From Parapristionchus giblindavisi (lineage: Eukaryota; Nematoda; Chromadorea; Rhabditida; Diplogasteridae), in NCBI GenBank assembly GCA_943737045.1, contig CALSFV010000355.1, positions 62,001 to 126,000 of the forward strand: a DNA stretch of 64,000 nt. Direction: 5' to 3'. The notes below the pieces were generated by a model. It made no database searches. It was not told the DNA's origin and worked only from the letters and a program-made list of their open reading frames with translations. A program made the position numbers and the translations under genes. Positions 35,190 through 47,009 of the stretch are shown here, piece after piece (position 1 is the first letter of the stretch; each line of letters starts with the position of its first letter).

Positions 35190-35760
35190 TGTTCTGACAA
35201 TTTTTAGTGAAATCTGACCCACCGAACTTGATCTGACCCACCGAACTTGATCTGACCCACCGAACTGGGTTACGGTAGATTACGGTACTTTGCAATAGCT
35301 CATAATGATTTTGCACAAGAAGTGGCTGTTCTGACAATTTTTAGTGAAATCTGACCCACCGAACTTGATCTGACCCACCGAACTGGGTTACGGTAGATTA
35401 CGGTACTTTGCAATAGCTCATAATGATTTTGCACAAGAAGTGGCTGTTCTGACAATTTTTAGTGAAATCTGACCCACCGAACTTGATCTGACCCACCGAA
35501 CTGGGTTACGGTAGATTACGGTAGTTTACAATAGCTGAAAATGATTTCGCACAAGTAGTGGCTGTTCTGGCAATTTTTAGTGAAATCTGACCCACCGAAC
35601 TTGATCTGACCCAACGAACCGGGTTACGGTAGATTACTGTAGTTTACAATTGCTCATAATGATTTTGCACAAGTAGTGCTGTTCTGACAATTTGTAGTGA
35701 AATCTGACCCACCGAACTTGATCTGACCCACCGATCCGGGTTACGGTAGATTATGGTAGT
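35190..35760 (+). repeat. 118-bp satellite, about five units
   Basis: Units start CTGTTCTGACAATTTTTAG at 35190, 35326, 35444, 35562 and 35679. Each has an inner GACCCACCGAACTTGATCT doublet and a GGGTTACGGTAGATTACGGTA segment; the first unit has one extra 18-bp inner repeat. Confidence 0.9.
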
Positions 35761-36387
35761 GTTGCTGATGCTGATCACATTGTACCCATCTTGTGTTTCT
35801 ATGACCCATACGAACCGAGTTATGCCGGATCTGACCCACAGAACTTGATCTGACCCACCGAAATGGGTTACGGTAGATTACGGTAGTGTTACTTATGCTG
35901 ATCACAATGATACCCATCCCAAGTTTCTAGGACCTCTATGAGCCCGTTGCCGAAATGTCGGTTGCTGAATTGTCAAGGCCCCGCCCCCTCCATTCTCATT
36001 GGTCCTCCAAGACTCCGCCCAGCGTCACATTCGGTACATTTTTGCAACTCAGGTGCGCATGTTTCCCGATATGGTACCGACTTGTGACCGGTGCCGTTCG
36101 AATATGCAGCCATAGGCATGACTACCCTGAACTTGAGACGAGTTTATCACCATTGTGCCTGGAGACGAGTTTTGAAAAACACGTCTCCTAGTCCTCTGTT
36201 ATGAAAAGTTGGTCCTGAACCCAAATGGGCCAGTCTCTTCGAGACTGGCCTTAAACTTGTAGAGAAGGATTATGAGTGACAAATTTATAAAGATTTGAAG
36301 AGTATTCTTGGGTGGGGTTAGGGTAAAGGGCAAAATTTATGGGTTATGGTATCTGAAGGAGTACGAAGTAATCTTTGTCATTTACAG
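35761..36387. other. spacer with decayed satellite, then intron 12 remnant
   Basis: Diverged satellite words continue to about 35930. A GC-rich patch with CCCCGCCCCCTCC follows near 35980. From about 36270 the sequence matches the end of CCP intron 12. No gene seen. Confidence 0.5.
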
Positions 36388-36492
36388 ATAGGTATCACTG
36401 AACTGAAGGAGATTGGTCGTAACCTGGTACATGCGGCACTCGCTCTGACACGATCCCAGCGAGATCGAAGAAATGGCGTCAGTGATCGATAG
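36388..36492 (+). pseudogene. orphan last exon of a CCP copy
   Basis: TTTACAG acceptor, then GISELKEIGR..., 34 codons and TAG, aligning in full to the last exon of copies A and E. The nearest partner exon is 33093, more than 3 kb upstream across a transposon and satellite, so it is probably the original end of C'. One change (GISE to GITE) and a Q to H change are visible. Confidence 0.8.
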
Positions 36493-36745
36493 AGAGTGGC
36501 CAGCCATCGAACGATAGAGAGTGGCCAGCCATTGAACGATAGAGAGTGGCCAGCCATTGAATGATAGAGAGTGGCCAGCCATTGAATGATAGAGAGTGGC
36601 CAGCCATTGAACGATAGAGAGTGGCCAGCCATTGAACGATAGAGAGTGGCCAGCCATTGAATGATAGAGAGTGGCCAGCCATTGAACGATAGAGAGTGGC
36701 CAGCCATTGAACGATAGAGAGTGGCCAGCCATTGAACGATGACTT
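36487..36745 (+). repeat. 25-bp terminal minisatellite, about 10 units
   Basis: Begins at the stop codon of the orphan last exon with CGATAGAGAGTGGCCAGCCA units and ends at GAACGATGACTTGGCC. The long minus-strand open frames over it are repeat artefacts. Confidence 0.9.
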
Positions 36746-38374
36746 GGCCATCTTCCAGCCACTGATCCACTCCACCATACTGTTCACTATTATGTATTTG
36801 ATTAGAACTATTCTGCAACATCTCTGTTTCGATATTGTATGACATTTTAACATAGTAATATTGGAAATTTCGAGGATAAGAAATTGTAGGTATTGATTTT
36901 TTTAGAAATGATGATTGTGAATTAATTTTTTGTGTTTTAAAAATGGTTTAGCTAGATGCTATTGATTGATACTATACTATTAATACCTTATTGATTTTTT
37001 ACTCCACACGTAGTTTCTAGTTTATACCCTTACTTCTATGTATCCTAATATAGGTGTATATTGTGCGTCCATAAACTTACCCTCACATTCCAAATTATAT
37101 GATAATATAAGCAAAAGATTGCCTTATTTCATCAACTTCCCCGTTTAATACTTGTATTATTAGCCCAGTACCGTTACAAAATGATCATCGTATTATTGTT
37201 ATTAATAATTGTAATTCGAAAATCTCGATACTAATCAATAACGAACACCGGTACAAAGACTTACACTTGCATTTTATTTTTATTTTTTGTTCTCTAGACC
37301 CTCGAATATATTTTGATGTTTATAAATAGTTTGACCGTTTTATCGATTTGCTCGACATGAAACATGGCATAGTATGGTATGATAGAATTAATAGTTATGA
37401 AAACTGTACAGCTTGAAGTATTATTCAATTTGATATGAAGAATAAGCAGAAGAGGTCTCACGTTTTCGATGAATTTTGGAGGCCTTTCCGATAATTTAGT
37501 ATCTGAAAACACAATATTGATAATAATTGTAACTAAATTTCCATGAGTGAAATTACTTCAGCACCTAGCAATACCTGAATTATAGAGAGTTTCCGGGGAC
37601 AAATTCACTAGATTAATATTTATCGTTTTTTCATTTGGTGAATTTCTATTTCTTGTTAACCATTTATCAGCTTTGTTTAATTTAAAAAGTTAGAAAAATC
37701 ATTGAAATCAGCCTCCATTACGAAACAAATCATGCTAGCGCAACCATAAATCAACTAGTTTACCCCGATTAGTTGCTTTTGGGGCACAACCCTTATTCAG
37801 TATTGTTCAGAAATGGTAGCTTGAGTACATTTTTGGAAAAGTCTCTCTATTCTAACAACATTCTGTCCAAAATATTCCGTTTTATAGATTTCTTTTAATA
37901 ATTGTATTTCTTTCGCAATTTGAAGATGTTTGAATTTGAATTTGAAGAATGTGAATTTTAAGCAATTTGAAGCTAATTTCAATTTTTTCTTATTATTATT
38001 CACTTTCTTAATGTCATTTCTTTTTCGTATTGTAGTGGACAAACGTCATATTTTACATCACAAATTTATCGCAATTATTAGCACAATTCATTCAATTATG
38101 TAAAGTATTATGGGTTTGAGTGAGGAGTGAGGCTTGTGTACACTCGTTCTGCAAGCCGACGATAACTATGGACTCGGCACTCTTGGATATTTCTTCGTAG
38201 GTCTGAATGCAATGGGGCACTTGATGTAGATATCTCATCTCTTCAATTCATCCCAAAATCCATCCATTGCCAATATGCAAGATCCTGCAAATATGTTTTT
38301 TGTAAAGCATCATCCACTACGGTATAAGCTACCTCATCTCCGATTGTGATCACCAAGTCAGGCAATTCAGGAAG
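36746..38374. other. shared 3' flank block, then AT-rich spacer
   Basis: 36840-37800 is nearly identical to the flank after copy A. 37800-38374 is AT-rich with no convincing gene. Confidence 0.6.
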
Positions 38375-40306
38375 GTTATTACGGGATTTCAGACTCTGAA
38401 ATCCCGTAATACTGTTCATTCCTCTCTCTCAGAGAGAGGGGTGCGGTCGTTATTACGGTTTTCAGAGTCTGAAATCCCGTAATACTGTTCATTCCTTTCT
38501 CTCTCAGAGGGAGGGGCGCGGTCGTTATTACGGGTTTTCAGAGTCTGAAATCCCGTAATACTGTTCATTACTTTCTCTCTCAGAGAGAGGGGAGCGGTCG
38601 TTATTACGGGTTTTCAGAGTCTGAAATCCCGTACTCTAGGTAAAGTTGTCAGTGCGATATTGCGATTGCATCTCATCTATAATCTATTAATCGTTTAGAG
38701 AAAAAAAAGCAAACACTCACCATTTCACGCCACCGACCGACTCCAATCATGAAAGTTAGATGAAATGAAACAGGAATGAGTAATTAGGTATGTCGACTTA
38801 TACGATTGCGATACATTATTAGTGTGATAAATATGTGATGTTGGTTTCTGCTGAATTTTTAAAGTCTCTGATTGCAAGTAAGACATTTAGGGTGATGTAA
38901 ACAATAAATTGTGGCAAACTTGTGCTTTTTGCAGGTGCGTGACAAGGATTGACAACTTTATCGCACCGAATTGCAGTCAGACATCAAATTTAATACAGAT
39001 TGTTGTCAATGTGTCTAATATATATTTGTGGTTGCAATTAATGAATGAACTGTTGACAGACAAGAAAAATGAGGATGATACAAGTCATGACCAGAAAAAT
39101 GCGCTTCGTTCTAGTCAGACAACAAAAAATCTTCTTTTTGATGTCAATCGATTCTTGCCCTCTCATTGACATCAAAACGAATATTTTTTGTTGTCTGAAT
39201 AGCACATTTCTCTAGTCATTCCATTTTTGGTGCATTTTCACATCCTCATAATAATGAGATGATAGTTCATTAGTCAAAGCGGCGCACCTCAGACAGGTTT
39301 GGTGACACGGCGGAGAGTGTGACAACGAGAATCATTTGATGCCATCTCGCACGCACACCCTCTCTAATGCAGCCCACCAAACCCGCCTGGCATCCGCCTC
39401 GCCCTCTTTATAAGTTGGAAAACGTGATTAGCCATTCATTGTTGCCTCGCTATTACAGAGGCTGAACTAATGTGTTCTGACATGTATCATCCTCAGTTTT
39501 CTTGTCTGTCTACAAAATAGTCACTATCTGTTGCCACATTTATTTATTTCATACATTGACTACAATCGTTTTACTTTTTGAAATCTGACAACAAAGTTCT
39601 CCGATAAAGTTGTCAATCGTTTGCCGTTGTCACACACCTGCAAAAAGCACAAGTTTGCCAAAATTTATTGTTTACATCACCCTATTTGATGACTTCCAAG
39701 TAAATTATTATCCCACTTTTAGGCTTGATAACATGAACGAATCTATTATCAATGCAGAAACGAGAGTGGTTCATGGAAATTATTTCACTCTGAAAACTGG
39801 AACTAGAATAAAAGTAAACATAGGTATGTTTTTTTCTTCCATTTTATGCGTATTTCAAATTATTATTCAGCAAACGTTGAATATTGGCTTCATCAAAATG
39901 CTCAATTCCACTATGTCAACGGAAAGATGTTAAAATTATTTCGAGGACTAAGGTAACTGGATTCCGTCGAGATACGATGACATACGATGCTTTGCAGTGC
40001 TCCTTGATGACTAGATGCGGTACATGCAGCCGGTATAACAGTATTACGGGTTTTCAGAGTCTGAAATCCCGTAATAGCGACCGCGCCCCTCTCTCTGAGA
40101 GAGAGGAATGAACAGTATTACGGGATTTCAGAGTCTGAAATCCCGTAATAGCGACCGCACCCCTCTCTCTCTGAGAGAGAGAGGAATGAACAGTATTACG
40201 GGATTTCAGAGTCTGAAATCCCGTAATAACGACCGCACCCCTCCTTCTGAGAGAGAGAGGAATGAACAATATTACGGGATTTCAGAGTCTGAAATCCCGT
40301 AATCTA
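38375..40306. mobile_element. 1.9-kb nested foldback bounded by inverted double-hairpin satellites
   Basis: Left array (38375-38640) and right array (40035-40306) each have four units of about 75 bp in opposite orientation. Every unit contains a 16-bp-stem palindrome (ATTACGGGATTTCAGA and its complement around one G) and a second hairpin, CCTCTCTCTCAGAGAGAGG. Inside lie further inverted pairs at 38891-38937/39635-39681 and 39115-39130/39183-39198. No transposase or gene seen. Whether it is one element or layered insertions is open. Confidence 0.7.
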
Positions 40307-40630
40307 GGAAAGTTGGAAGGGAGTAAGAGAACGGATCAAACAACTACCTGCGAGTGGTATGTTTTCATAATTTATAAATAAATAAACTACCTTTTGCAGA
40401 AAATTGGCAAACAACACTCCTCCAGTTACAAGGGAACCGATAATGTCGGGGACGATCAGTGCAAAATTCGTTGACACAGGTCGACTAGGATCCCCCAGGG
40501 GGTCACAGAACTGTTTTGAAATTTCCGCATATTTGCTTCCTTGGTACCGAAAATCGATTATGAAAATGTGATGGAATTTTAGGCGCGAGCCCCGTTGAAT
40601 AGTGCCAAACACTCAAAGAATACAGTTCGT

Positions 40631-40703
40631 GTCCTCCGTAGCCAAGTGGTTAGAGTGCAGTATTAGCTTTTGGAATGTCGCGGGTTCGAATCCCCCCAAC
40701 CAC
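40631..40703 (+). ncRNA. tRNA-like sequence, probably a pseudogene or SINE head
   Basis: A-box TAGCCAAGTGG (40639-40649) and B-box GGTTCGAATCC (40683-40693) are well formed. The 5' GTCCTCC does not pair with the 3' CAACCAC, and I could not assign an anticodon with confidence. Confidence 0.5.
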
Positions 40704-40722
40704 AACTTCTTTTGCTGTATTT

Positions 40723-41632
40723 TTTCTTTGCTTTCCAATAGACAGTTTCAAAGTCAAACTTCAACTTTAACAACAGCAATAACAACAACCACAGATCAAC
40801 AACAATTGAGAAGTACGCTTTTCGCATCGGGGACAGATACTAGAGGAGCAGAAAGAGCATAGATCACCAATCGATGTTTAGCCTGAGAATTGATCCTATA
40901 CTTCCAGCGCTTATTCCCGGAACTGTTCTGGAGATGGAGAGAGAGAGGGAGACTGAGAGGGAGGGAGAGGGGGAGAGAGGGGGAGACTGAGAGGGAAGGA
41001 GAGGGAGAGGGAGAGGGAGAGGGAGAGGGAGAAGGAGATAGAGAGAGAGAGTAAGAGAGAGGGAGAAGGAGAGAGAGAGAGAGAGAGAGAGAGAGGGGGA
41101 GAGAGAGGGAGAGGGAGAGGGAGCCAACGGTACCTGTGGACAAAGGAGAAGAGAGCTTCATCATAGAGATCCGAAAACGTGCATTTGAACGACCGGTTCG
41201 GTATTGTTCGATATTAAAATAATGAAAAGTCATTCAGCGCGATTTTGACTCATAATACCGTGCAATGTCGTGCATTTGGGCATCATTTTCAAGCCATTTT
41301 CAGGCTTTATATCGATTGGGTTTAACCGTTAATACAATGGAAATAAAATGAGAATAAGCCGACTGCGCGACTTTGTACGAATATTTTAAAATTATCATAT
41401 TAATACCGTGCGCGCGATTTCTCATTCAATAATTAGTGAGAAATCATTTCTGAACGACCGCACGTTTGCGGATCTCTACTTCATCACATGATAAAGAAAA
41501 GCGAGATGCGATAGCCGTTCTGCTACAACTGCTTCTGGGTACTTCTCAATCGTTGTTGATTTATGGTTGTTGTTATTGCTGTTGTTAAAGATGAAGTTTG
41601 ACTTTGAAACTGTCTATTGGAAAGCAAAGAAA
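40723..41632. repeat. inverted repeat, arms 40723-40816 and 41539-41632
   Basis: About 94-bp arms starting TTTCTTTGCTTTCCAATAGA. The loop holds the GA-rich microsatellite and AT-rich DNA. The tRNA-like sequence lies just outside the left arm. Possibly one non-autonomous element. Confidence 0.65.
40930..41126 (+). repeat. GA-rich microsatellite
   Basis: Runs of GAGAGAGGGAGA with interruptions. Long Ser/Leu/Pro open frames on the minus strand are artefacts of the repeat. Confidence 0.95.
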
Positions 41633-42754
41633 TTTATTGTTATCACGAAGAACTTTGAACCCAGAAGCGACTATATACAGTGAGCTCCTTCCCTCCCTCT
41701 CTCCGGTCCCCCTCGACTCTACCCATTATAATTCACGCTATTTATTGATCACTTGTTGTCACATTTATTTAATGTAAGATAAATTAAATTAAATTAAGAT
41801 CAAAATGTGTTACTGAAGCAATCATCGCTTAACGACTTCTTAATCCAATCGAAAAAGTCAAGAAAACAAAAAAAATACCGAGAAAAAAATATTATCATAC
41901 GATGAAATTTTATTCATAAATATTTGTAGAAGAAGCATTGAAAAAATCAAACATACATAACACACAGAAAAAATCAAATTAATAAAAATGAGGATAAAAT
42001 GTGTTATCCCGTTACATAAAATTAGGGACATTTGCTTACTTTTTGAAAAGATCGAAAAGTCTGTATATAAAGGTTGGGCAAGCATGAGTTTGGCCAAACT
42101 CGCTCTGCGTCTTGGACAAATTAGTTTAACCCGTTTTATATCACGCCCGTCAATTGAGATGAAATGGGAATGAAACAAAAATGGTGAAATGAGTTAGGAC
42201 CATTTTTGGACATCTCTAGGTATGCCCTACCAGAACCCAAAAAGTCTCATTGTTCAATTTTCATTTTGGGGCTCAATACACCGGTTCGGTAATGCGAAGT
42301 CCCAACTTTGAGCTCGAATTTCTCGCTTCTGGTGAGTTTTAGCGGAAAAGTGTCATAAGAGTGACCCCCGCTCTTTTTTCTTGCTCTATCGATCTAAACA
42401 ATCCAAAATTCATGAAAATGATTCGGAACAGAGCTTCACTTCGAAGCAAATAACTCAAAAATTTAGGAAAAGGGGGTGCTCTTCTTCCAGTATGTTATTA
42501 AGTTTTTCATGCGCTTTCGAATGAGGGGTTTGCAAAAAAATACGTTAATGCGTTCGTATGGTTCATCCCCTTGGAAATTTCCTGATGATTTGAAGTCATT
42601 TTCGCCACCCACAATCTCTTGTTTCACTCACTCTCTCGCCAATTTCTTTTCATTCCATTCCATTCTACACCGCACGGTCTCGAGCGCGCGGTGAGGAATG
42701 AAACATATCGTTTTCTCCCTTTCTCTTCCATGTATTTCTTTCACTCTCCGGCGA
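41633..42754. other. AT-rich intergenic stretch
   Basis: No convincing gene on either strand. Short open frames at 41858-42178 overlap on both strands and show no recognisable domain. Confidence 0.5.
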
Positions 42755-42915
42755 GAAAATTAGGACAAACTATTTATAGACATAAAAAATATATTCGAAG
42801 GTCTTGAGAACAAAAAATAAAAATAAAATGAAAGTGTAAGTCTGTGTACCGGTTCATTATTGATTAGTATCGAGATTTTCGAATTACAATTATTAATAAC
42901 AATAATACGATGATC
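42755..42915 (-). other. inverted fragment of the CCP 3' flank
   Basis: Reverse complement of part of the 3' flank block after copy A (about 4140-4290). It is fused at about 42915 to the unknown exon-like block at 42930-43131, marking a rearrangement breakpoint. Confidence 0.75.
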
Positions 42916-42929
42916 ACTTTGTATCGGTA

Positions 42930-43131
42930 CTGGTTCTTGGTTCTCATTAGTTCTTGGTTCACTCATCGAACGAGAAATGAGCCCTGCTTCTTTTGGTATT
43001 ACGAATGTTCCATGTCGCCTGGAGTGCAATGGTGGAGGTACCGTACTTTTCGTTGCGAGACCTGCAATTTTCAATCTTTCAATTTCGATAATAAATTCAG
43101 CCAAATTCTCCGGTGAGAATTCAACTGACAA
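42930..43131 (-). pseudogene. unknown exon-like block (KIAGLATKS...), first copy
   Basis: Minus-strand frame with ERLKIAGLATKST, PPPLHSRRHGTFVIP and GLISRSMSEPR; the second copy at 50810-51012 keeps the same frame with conservative changes. A CAG acceptor precedes it (near 43132). Protein-level conservation suggests a real exon, perhaps a 5' exon of the CCP gene or of a neighbour that was copied with it. I do not recognise a domain. Its 3' end runs into displaced 3' flank, so this copy is broken. Confidence 0.45.
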
Positions 43132-43540
43132 TGAGGAGGTTTCAATTCTCGAAATTAATCAATAATTTCAGAAATCAATCGATATTGGATATATCAGTTT
43201 CTCGCTTCGTATTTATATTATAGGCAGAACGCCTATACTCTTCTCTTCACATTTAACTTTTATCATGCACGGATGCAAACACCTGAGGCCGTACACGAAT
43301 CAAAAACAAAATATAAAAGAAATCCTTCATAGTATCATTTCACTAGTTTGTATCTTCACATTAACCATCACAATCAAAAAGTGTACACAAGATCGCGCTA
43401 ACAAGGTCCATGAATATGCAAAATCAATATTATATAGTTTGAAAAAAATTCTCAATAAAAAAGCAATACTTCAAGTAAAATTGATTGATTATTCCAATAT
43501 TTGGGGGTGAAATCAATCAATGTTTCGTAGAATTGGTAAA

Positions 43541-44960
43541 GATCATCATTGGTCAGTCGTTCGTTAGGCCCCGCCCCTCCATCACGTCCTTTCAAGAGAC
43601 TATCGAGATCGTAGACAAATCGTCGTTTGAACGGTTTCTCCGTCGTCGATGACTTCTTGTGACCATTGCCTGCCTTCGCTGCTACTTGTCTGAAGAATGG
43701 AGGAGTAATGTGCGAATGGATAGGGGCATAGGTCGAACAGTACGTTGCAATCTACGAAGCCTGACCTCATTTTGGAATTTTTTGTTGTTGGAAAAACTTC
43801 CAAATTTAGTGAAAACCAGACCGCATTGTGCAAATTTGTAACGTAGCTATTCGACCTATAGAGAGGTGAGAGATCGAAGGAGAAATTATAATAGAGAGCA
43901 TACATTTTCAAACCCTCGTAAGGCGAGGATCTATATAAGACTCATTTTAAGGATCGATTTTATAGCGATTTTCTAAATCAATCCACCAGATTTCGAAAAT
44001 TTACCTACTATATAAAAAATCCTGTGAGGGCGCGGAAAATATATGATAGAGAGAGCAACAGATACATAGATAAATAGTTATAGAAAGAGGGATAGATAAA
44101 TTTAGAGAAGACAGACGGCAAGGCAGCCAGATTTATGTCGCACAAACATTTTAATACACTCAGTTTGTTCAGTCACTTGTTTCGAATTCATGTTGCATCT
44201 TTACTATACGACATAGATTTACGATATAGATATAGAGACTAGATTTACATTTGTTAAAGATCAAAGATCAATCTAACCTCATGGCATTGGTACTGAAGAC
44301 GAGGGGTTGCAGGGGCAGTTCTCGATCTGGACCAATCATCTCTGGATACGCAATCTTCACCCATTGTTGGATCGAATGGGTACGCTGGAAATTATTCGGA
44401 AATCAATAATAGTAATTAGTATTATTATTATTATTTGTAATTAGAATTATGGGATGCAGTATAACATCTAGTAGTGTTCGATATTGGCCGTAAAGTAGCT
44501 CATCCGTCAATCGGATATCAATCAATCGAGACAACACTATCATAAACTAATTTGGCAAAAAAAAGATAATAAATAACCTGCGCAGCATTGAGTATCGCCT
44601 GTTCTTATCGGTTGTGTCGTTGATTGAGACGCGTGCGGATGGGACGCGCCTGACGCGGATGGTGACCGCTTCTTGAGCGGATGCACGGCGATCTTGCGGA
44701 CGGGCGCAGACGCATCGTCACCCACGAGTTCCGCGAAGAAACGCGCGTATGATGACAGTCGAGGCATATCAGATTGCTTTCTGAGAAGTGAATCAATCGA
44801 TAAAATAGTCAATCAATCAATAAAATAATCCAAAACATAACATCATTGTGTTTTACTAATCATTAAACATTAATATCACAATACATTTGCATCAAACGAA
44901 AGAAAATTCACTTCGATACCTACCGTATGCCTCCATCGGTACGCCCGACCGCGTCGTCAT
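43541..44960 (-). pseudogene. CCP 5' fragment D2
   Basis: Read right to left: exon near 44960-44935 (acidic, DADDDAV), exon 44780-44578 (SDMPRLSSYARFF), exon 44384-44278 (WVKIAYPEMIGPDREL, 107 nt, good donor) and exon 43689-43541 (KRRFVYDLDSLL). Relative to B, the SDMPRL exon has 7 extra nt near its end and is frame-shifted. The last exon is cut at 43541, losing its donor. All catalytic exons are missing. Its intact 44384 exon shows that B carries an extra base in the same exon. Confidence 0.8.
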
Positions 44961-45029
44961 CCGCGTCCTTTCCTACAAAATTATGAGCCTCATTAGATGG
45001 TACCGCATATTGCTTAATGGAGGGAGGTG

Positions 45030-46290
45030 TGTCTAATAAGCATATAAGAGGCCGTTTGTGTAAGAGTCGGACAAATCTGGGGGAGGGTTGGCACAGGCCA
45101 AAAAATTTAATACCCTCAAAACTTGTGTATAGGGGTTATCAACCTCGCTGATGAAGATGTGCATAATCATAACTCTGTGTTCAGTGTAGCTGCAGGCTAC
45201 AAACTTGGTAGAGATAATTGCCCATGAGTGATACAAAATCTGGCCGAGTATGAGACCGATTGGTTGAATTTTGAGAAATTTCGAAAATTTATTTTTCTCA
45301 TTTTTCGAGGTACAGTAAGTACCTGCTAAGGTTAATATCCATTCTGTTTAACAGCAATATGTCTTCTATACATAGTAGACGGCAGTGTACTATTGTTTCA
45401 TGAAATATCGAGTTCTTCAAGAGATGTTATAGTTGGAGAAATGAGGTCGAAAATTGTTTGGACACCAAAAAGACCAAAACCAAAAAGACCAAAAAAAATT
45501 AAATGATTTTTTGGCTAACTAAAAGAGCATCGATAGCCATTACACTGTTGGGTTAATCTTCCGTCTTCATGATAATTGTCGTGACAAGGTCTGAGCCTAA
45601 TCGGGCATATTCTGAGAATTTCGAAAATAATTTGGAAAAAATCCTAACAATTTTCGACCTCATTTCTCCAACTATAACATCTCTCGAAGAACTCGATATT
45701 TCATGAAACAATAGTACACTGCCGTCTACTATATCTAGAAGACATACTGCTGTTCAACAGAATGGATATTAACCTTAGCGGGTACTTACTGTACCTCGAA
45801 AAATGAGAAAAATAAATTTTCGAAATTTCTCAAAATTCAACCAATCGGTCTCATACTCGGCCAGATTTTGTATCACTCATGGGCAATTATCTCTACCAAG
45901 TTTGTAGCCTGCAGCTGCACTGAACACAGAGTTATGACGTTTTGGCCCAATTTCAGTGGTGTTGGAAATTTCGAATTTCTCACAGGAATGAATTAGCTCG
46001 AATAGATGGCATAGCGGATTTTACTTGGCAGTAAATGTTGTTCATACACTGTTAACAACAAGCTTCAGAAAAACCCAGCCGAGGAAATAATTTCTGCCGA
46101 GTATGTGTAGAGAGGTTCGAGGATCGCCACACAATAATACGACGACGAATCATAACAATGGGAGTAGGATATGATGCACGCTAGTACTATAGTATCATGA
46201 CAAAAGATGAGCCCGATTGCTCATCTGAGTCAAAAGTTATGACATTTCAAAGTTTCGTCCGAATACTTTTGGCCGCTACTGTATATAAAT
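45030..46290. mobile_element. transposon debris with 290-bp foldback and a Tc1-like end
   Basis: Arms 45168-45458 and 45646-45936 are inverted copies (TCGAAAATTGTT at the inner ends), the same family as the inner part of 58946-59850. At 46284-46253, read on the minus strand, is TACAGTAGCGGCCAAAAG, typical of a Tc1/mariner terminal repeat at a TA, lying in intron 4 of D1. The opposite end was not found. A segment shared with 55365-55490 lies at 45040-45160. No transposase gene. Confidence 0.6.
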
Positions 46291-46436
46291 AGATTGATCT
46301 TTGATCTTTCCTCCCCCACCTGCAAACTCGAGTAAGTGTACGGAAAGTGGTAGGCGAGATAGCACACGTCGCCTCGATGTCTCAGGGCAATTGTGAAGCG
46401 AAGGGAGAAGAATCTAAAACAGGAAGCTACAGTATG

Positions 46437-46636
46437 CCCAATCAATCAATAAAGTCACTTCATGATACCACCCCACTCAATCAATCAATAAAGTCTCTTC
46501 ACGATACCACCCCACTCAATCAATCAATAAAGTCACTTCACGATACCAGCCCACTCAATCAATCAATAAAGTCACTTCACGATACCACCCCACTCAATCA
46601 ATCAATAAAGTCACTTCACGATACCACCCCACTCAC
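46437..46636 (-). repeat. 39-bp intron-3 minisatellite, copy D1 (about 5 units)
   Basis: CACTTCACGATACCACCCCA units on the + strand, the reverse complement of the arrays in A, B and C, ending at the splice donor at 46636. Confidence 0.9.
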
Positions 46637-47009
46637 CGATCTTTCCTATGTCCATCGATATCGGCGTCAATCACGTATCGATTACGGTAGTAGCAGATTG
46701 AGTGGCCTACGCGCACCCATCCTGGCCGTCCAGAGGCCGCCTCACCAACAGAAAACGCCACTGGCTGCATACCTGGAAGAGAAAATATGTAGTTTAGATT
46801 TCAAAGAACAGGGGTACTAAAGTCAATGATAATGAAATGTCAACAATAGCATAACAGGGCTGCAGAAACAGCGAATCAACAAGTTGATAAACTTGTTAAC
46901 GCAGCTAAAACCGCACTTCTAACAGAGCAGCTTATTTGGAAAACCATTGAACCCCCCGGACATTGCGCGAGTATTTTCGATATGGGCCCCCATACTCATA
47001 GGGCCTGGA

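Larger units (their letters stand above)
23484..35356 (+). repeat. tandem duplication unit 2 (11,873 bp)
   Basis: Direct copy of 11611-23483 with a constant offset of 11,873 and three noticed substitutions. After 35356 the 118-bp satellite continues, so the right edge of unit 2 is the native sequence and the novel join is at 23483/23484. Confidence 0.95.

Noticed and set aside
35955..36191. 78-codon + frame near a GC-rich patch
   Set aside because: No domain, no splice context and no second copy to test conservation.
38375..38640. CRISPR-like array of palindromic repeats
   Set aside because: No unique spacers, each unit is uniform in full, and the genome is eukaryotic with introns.
40796..41233. 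Ser/Leu/Pro-rich minus-strand frames
   Set aside because: GA/CT microsatellite artefact; the same applies to 49154-49532.
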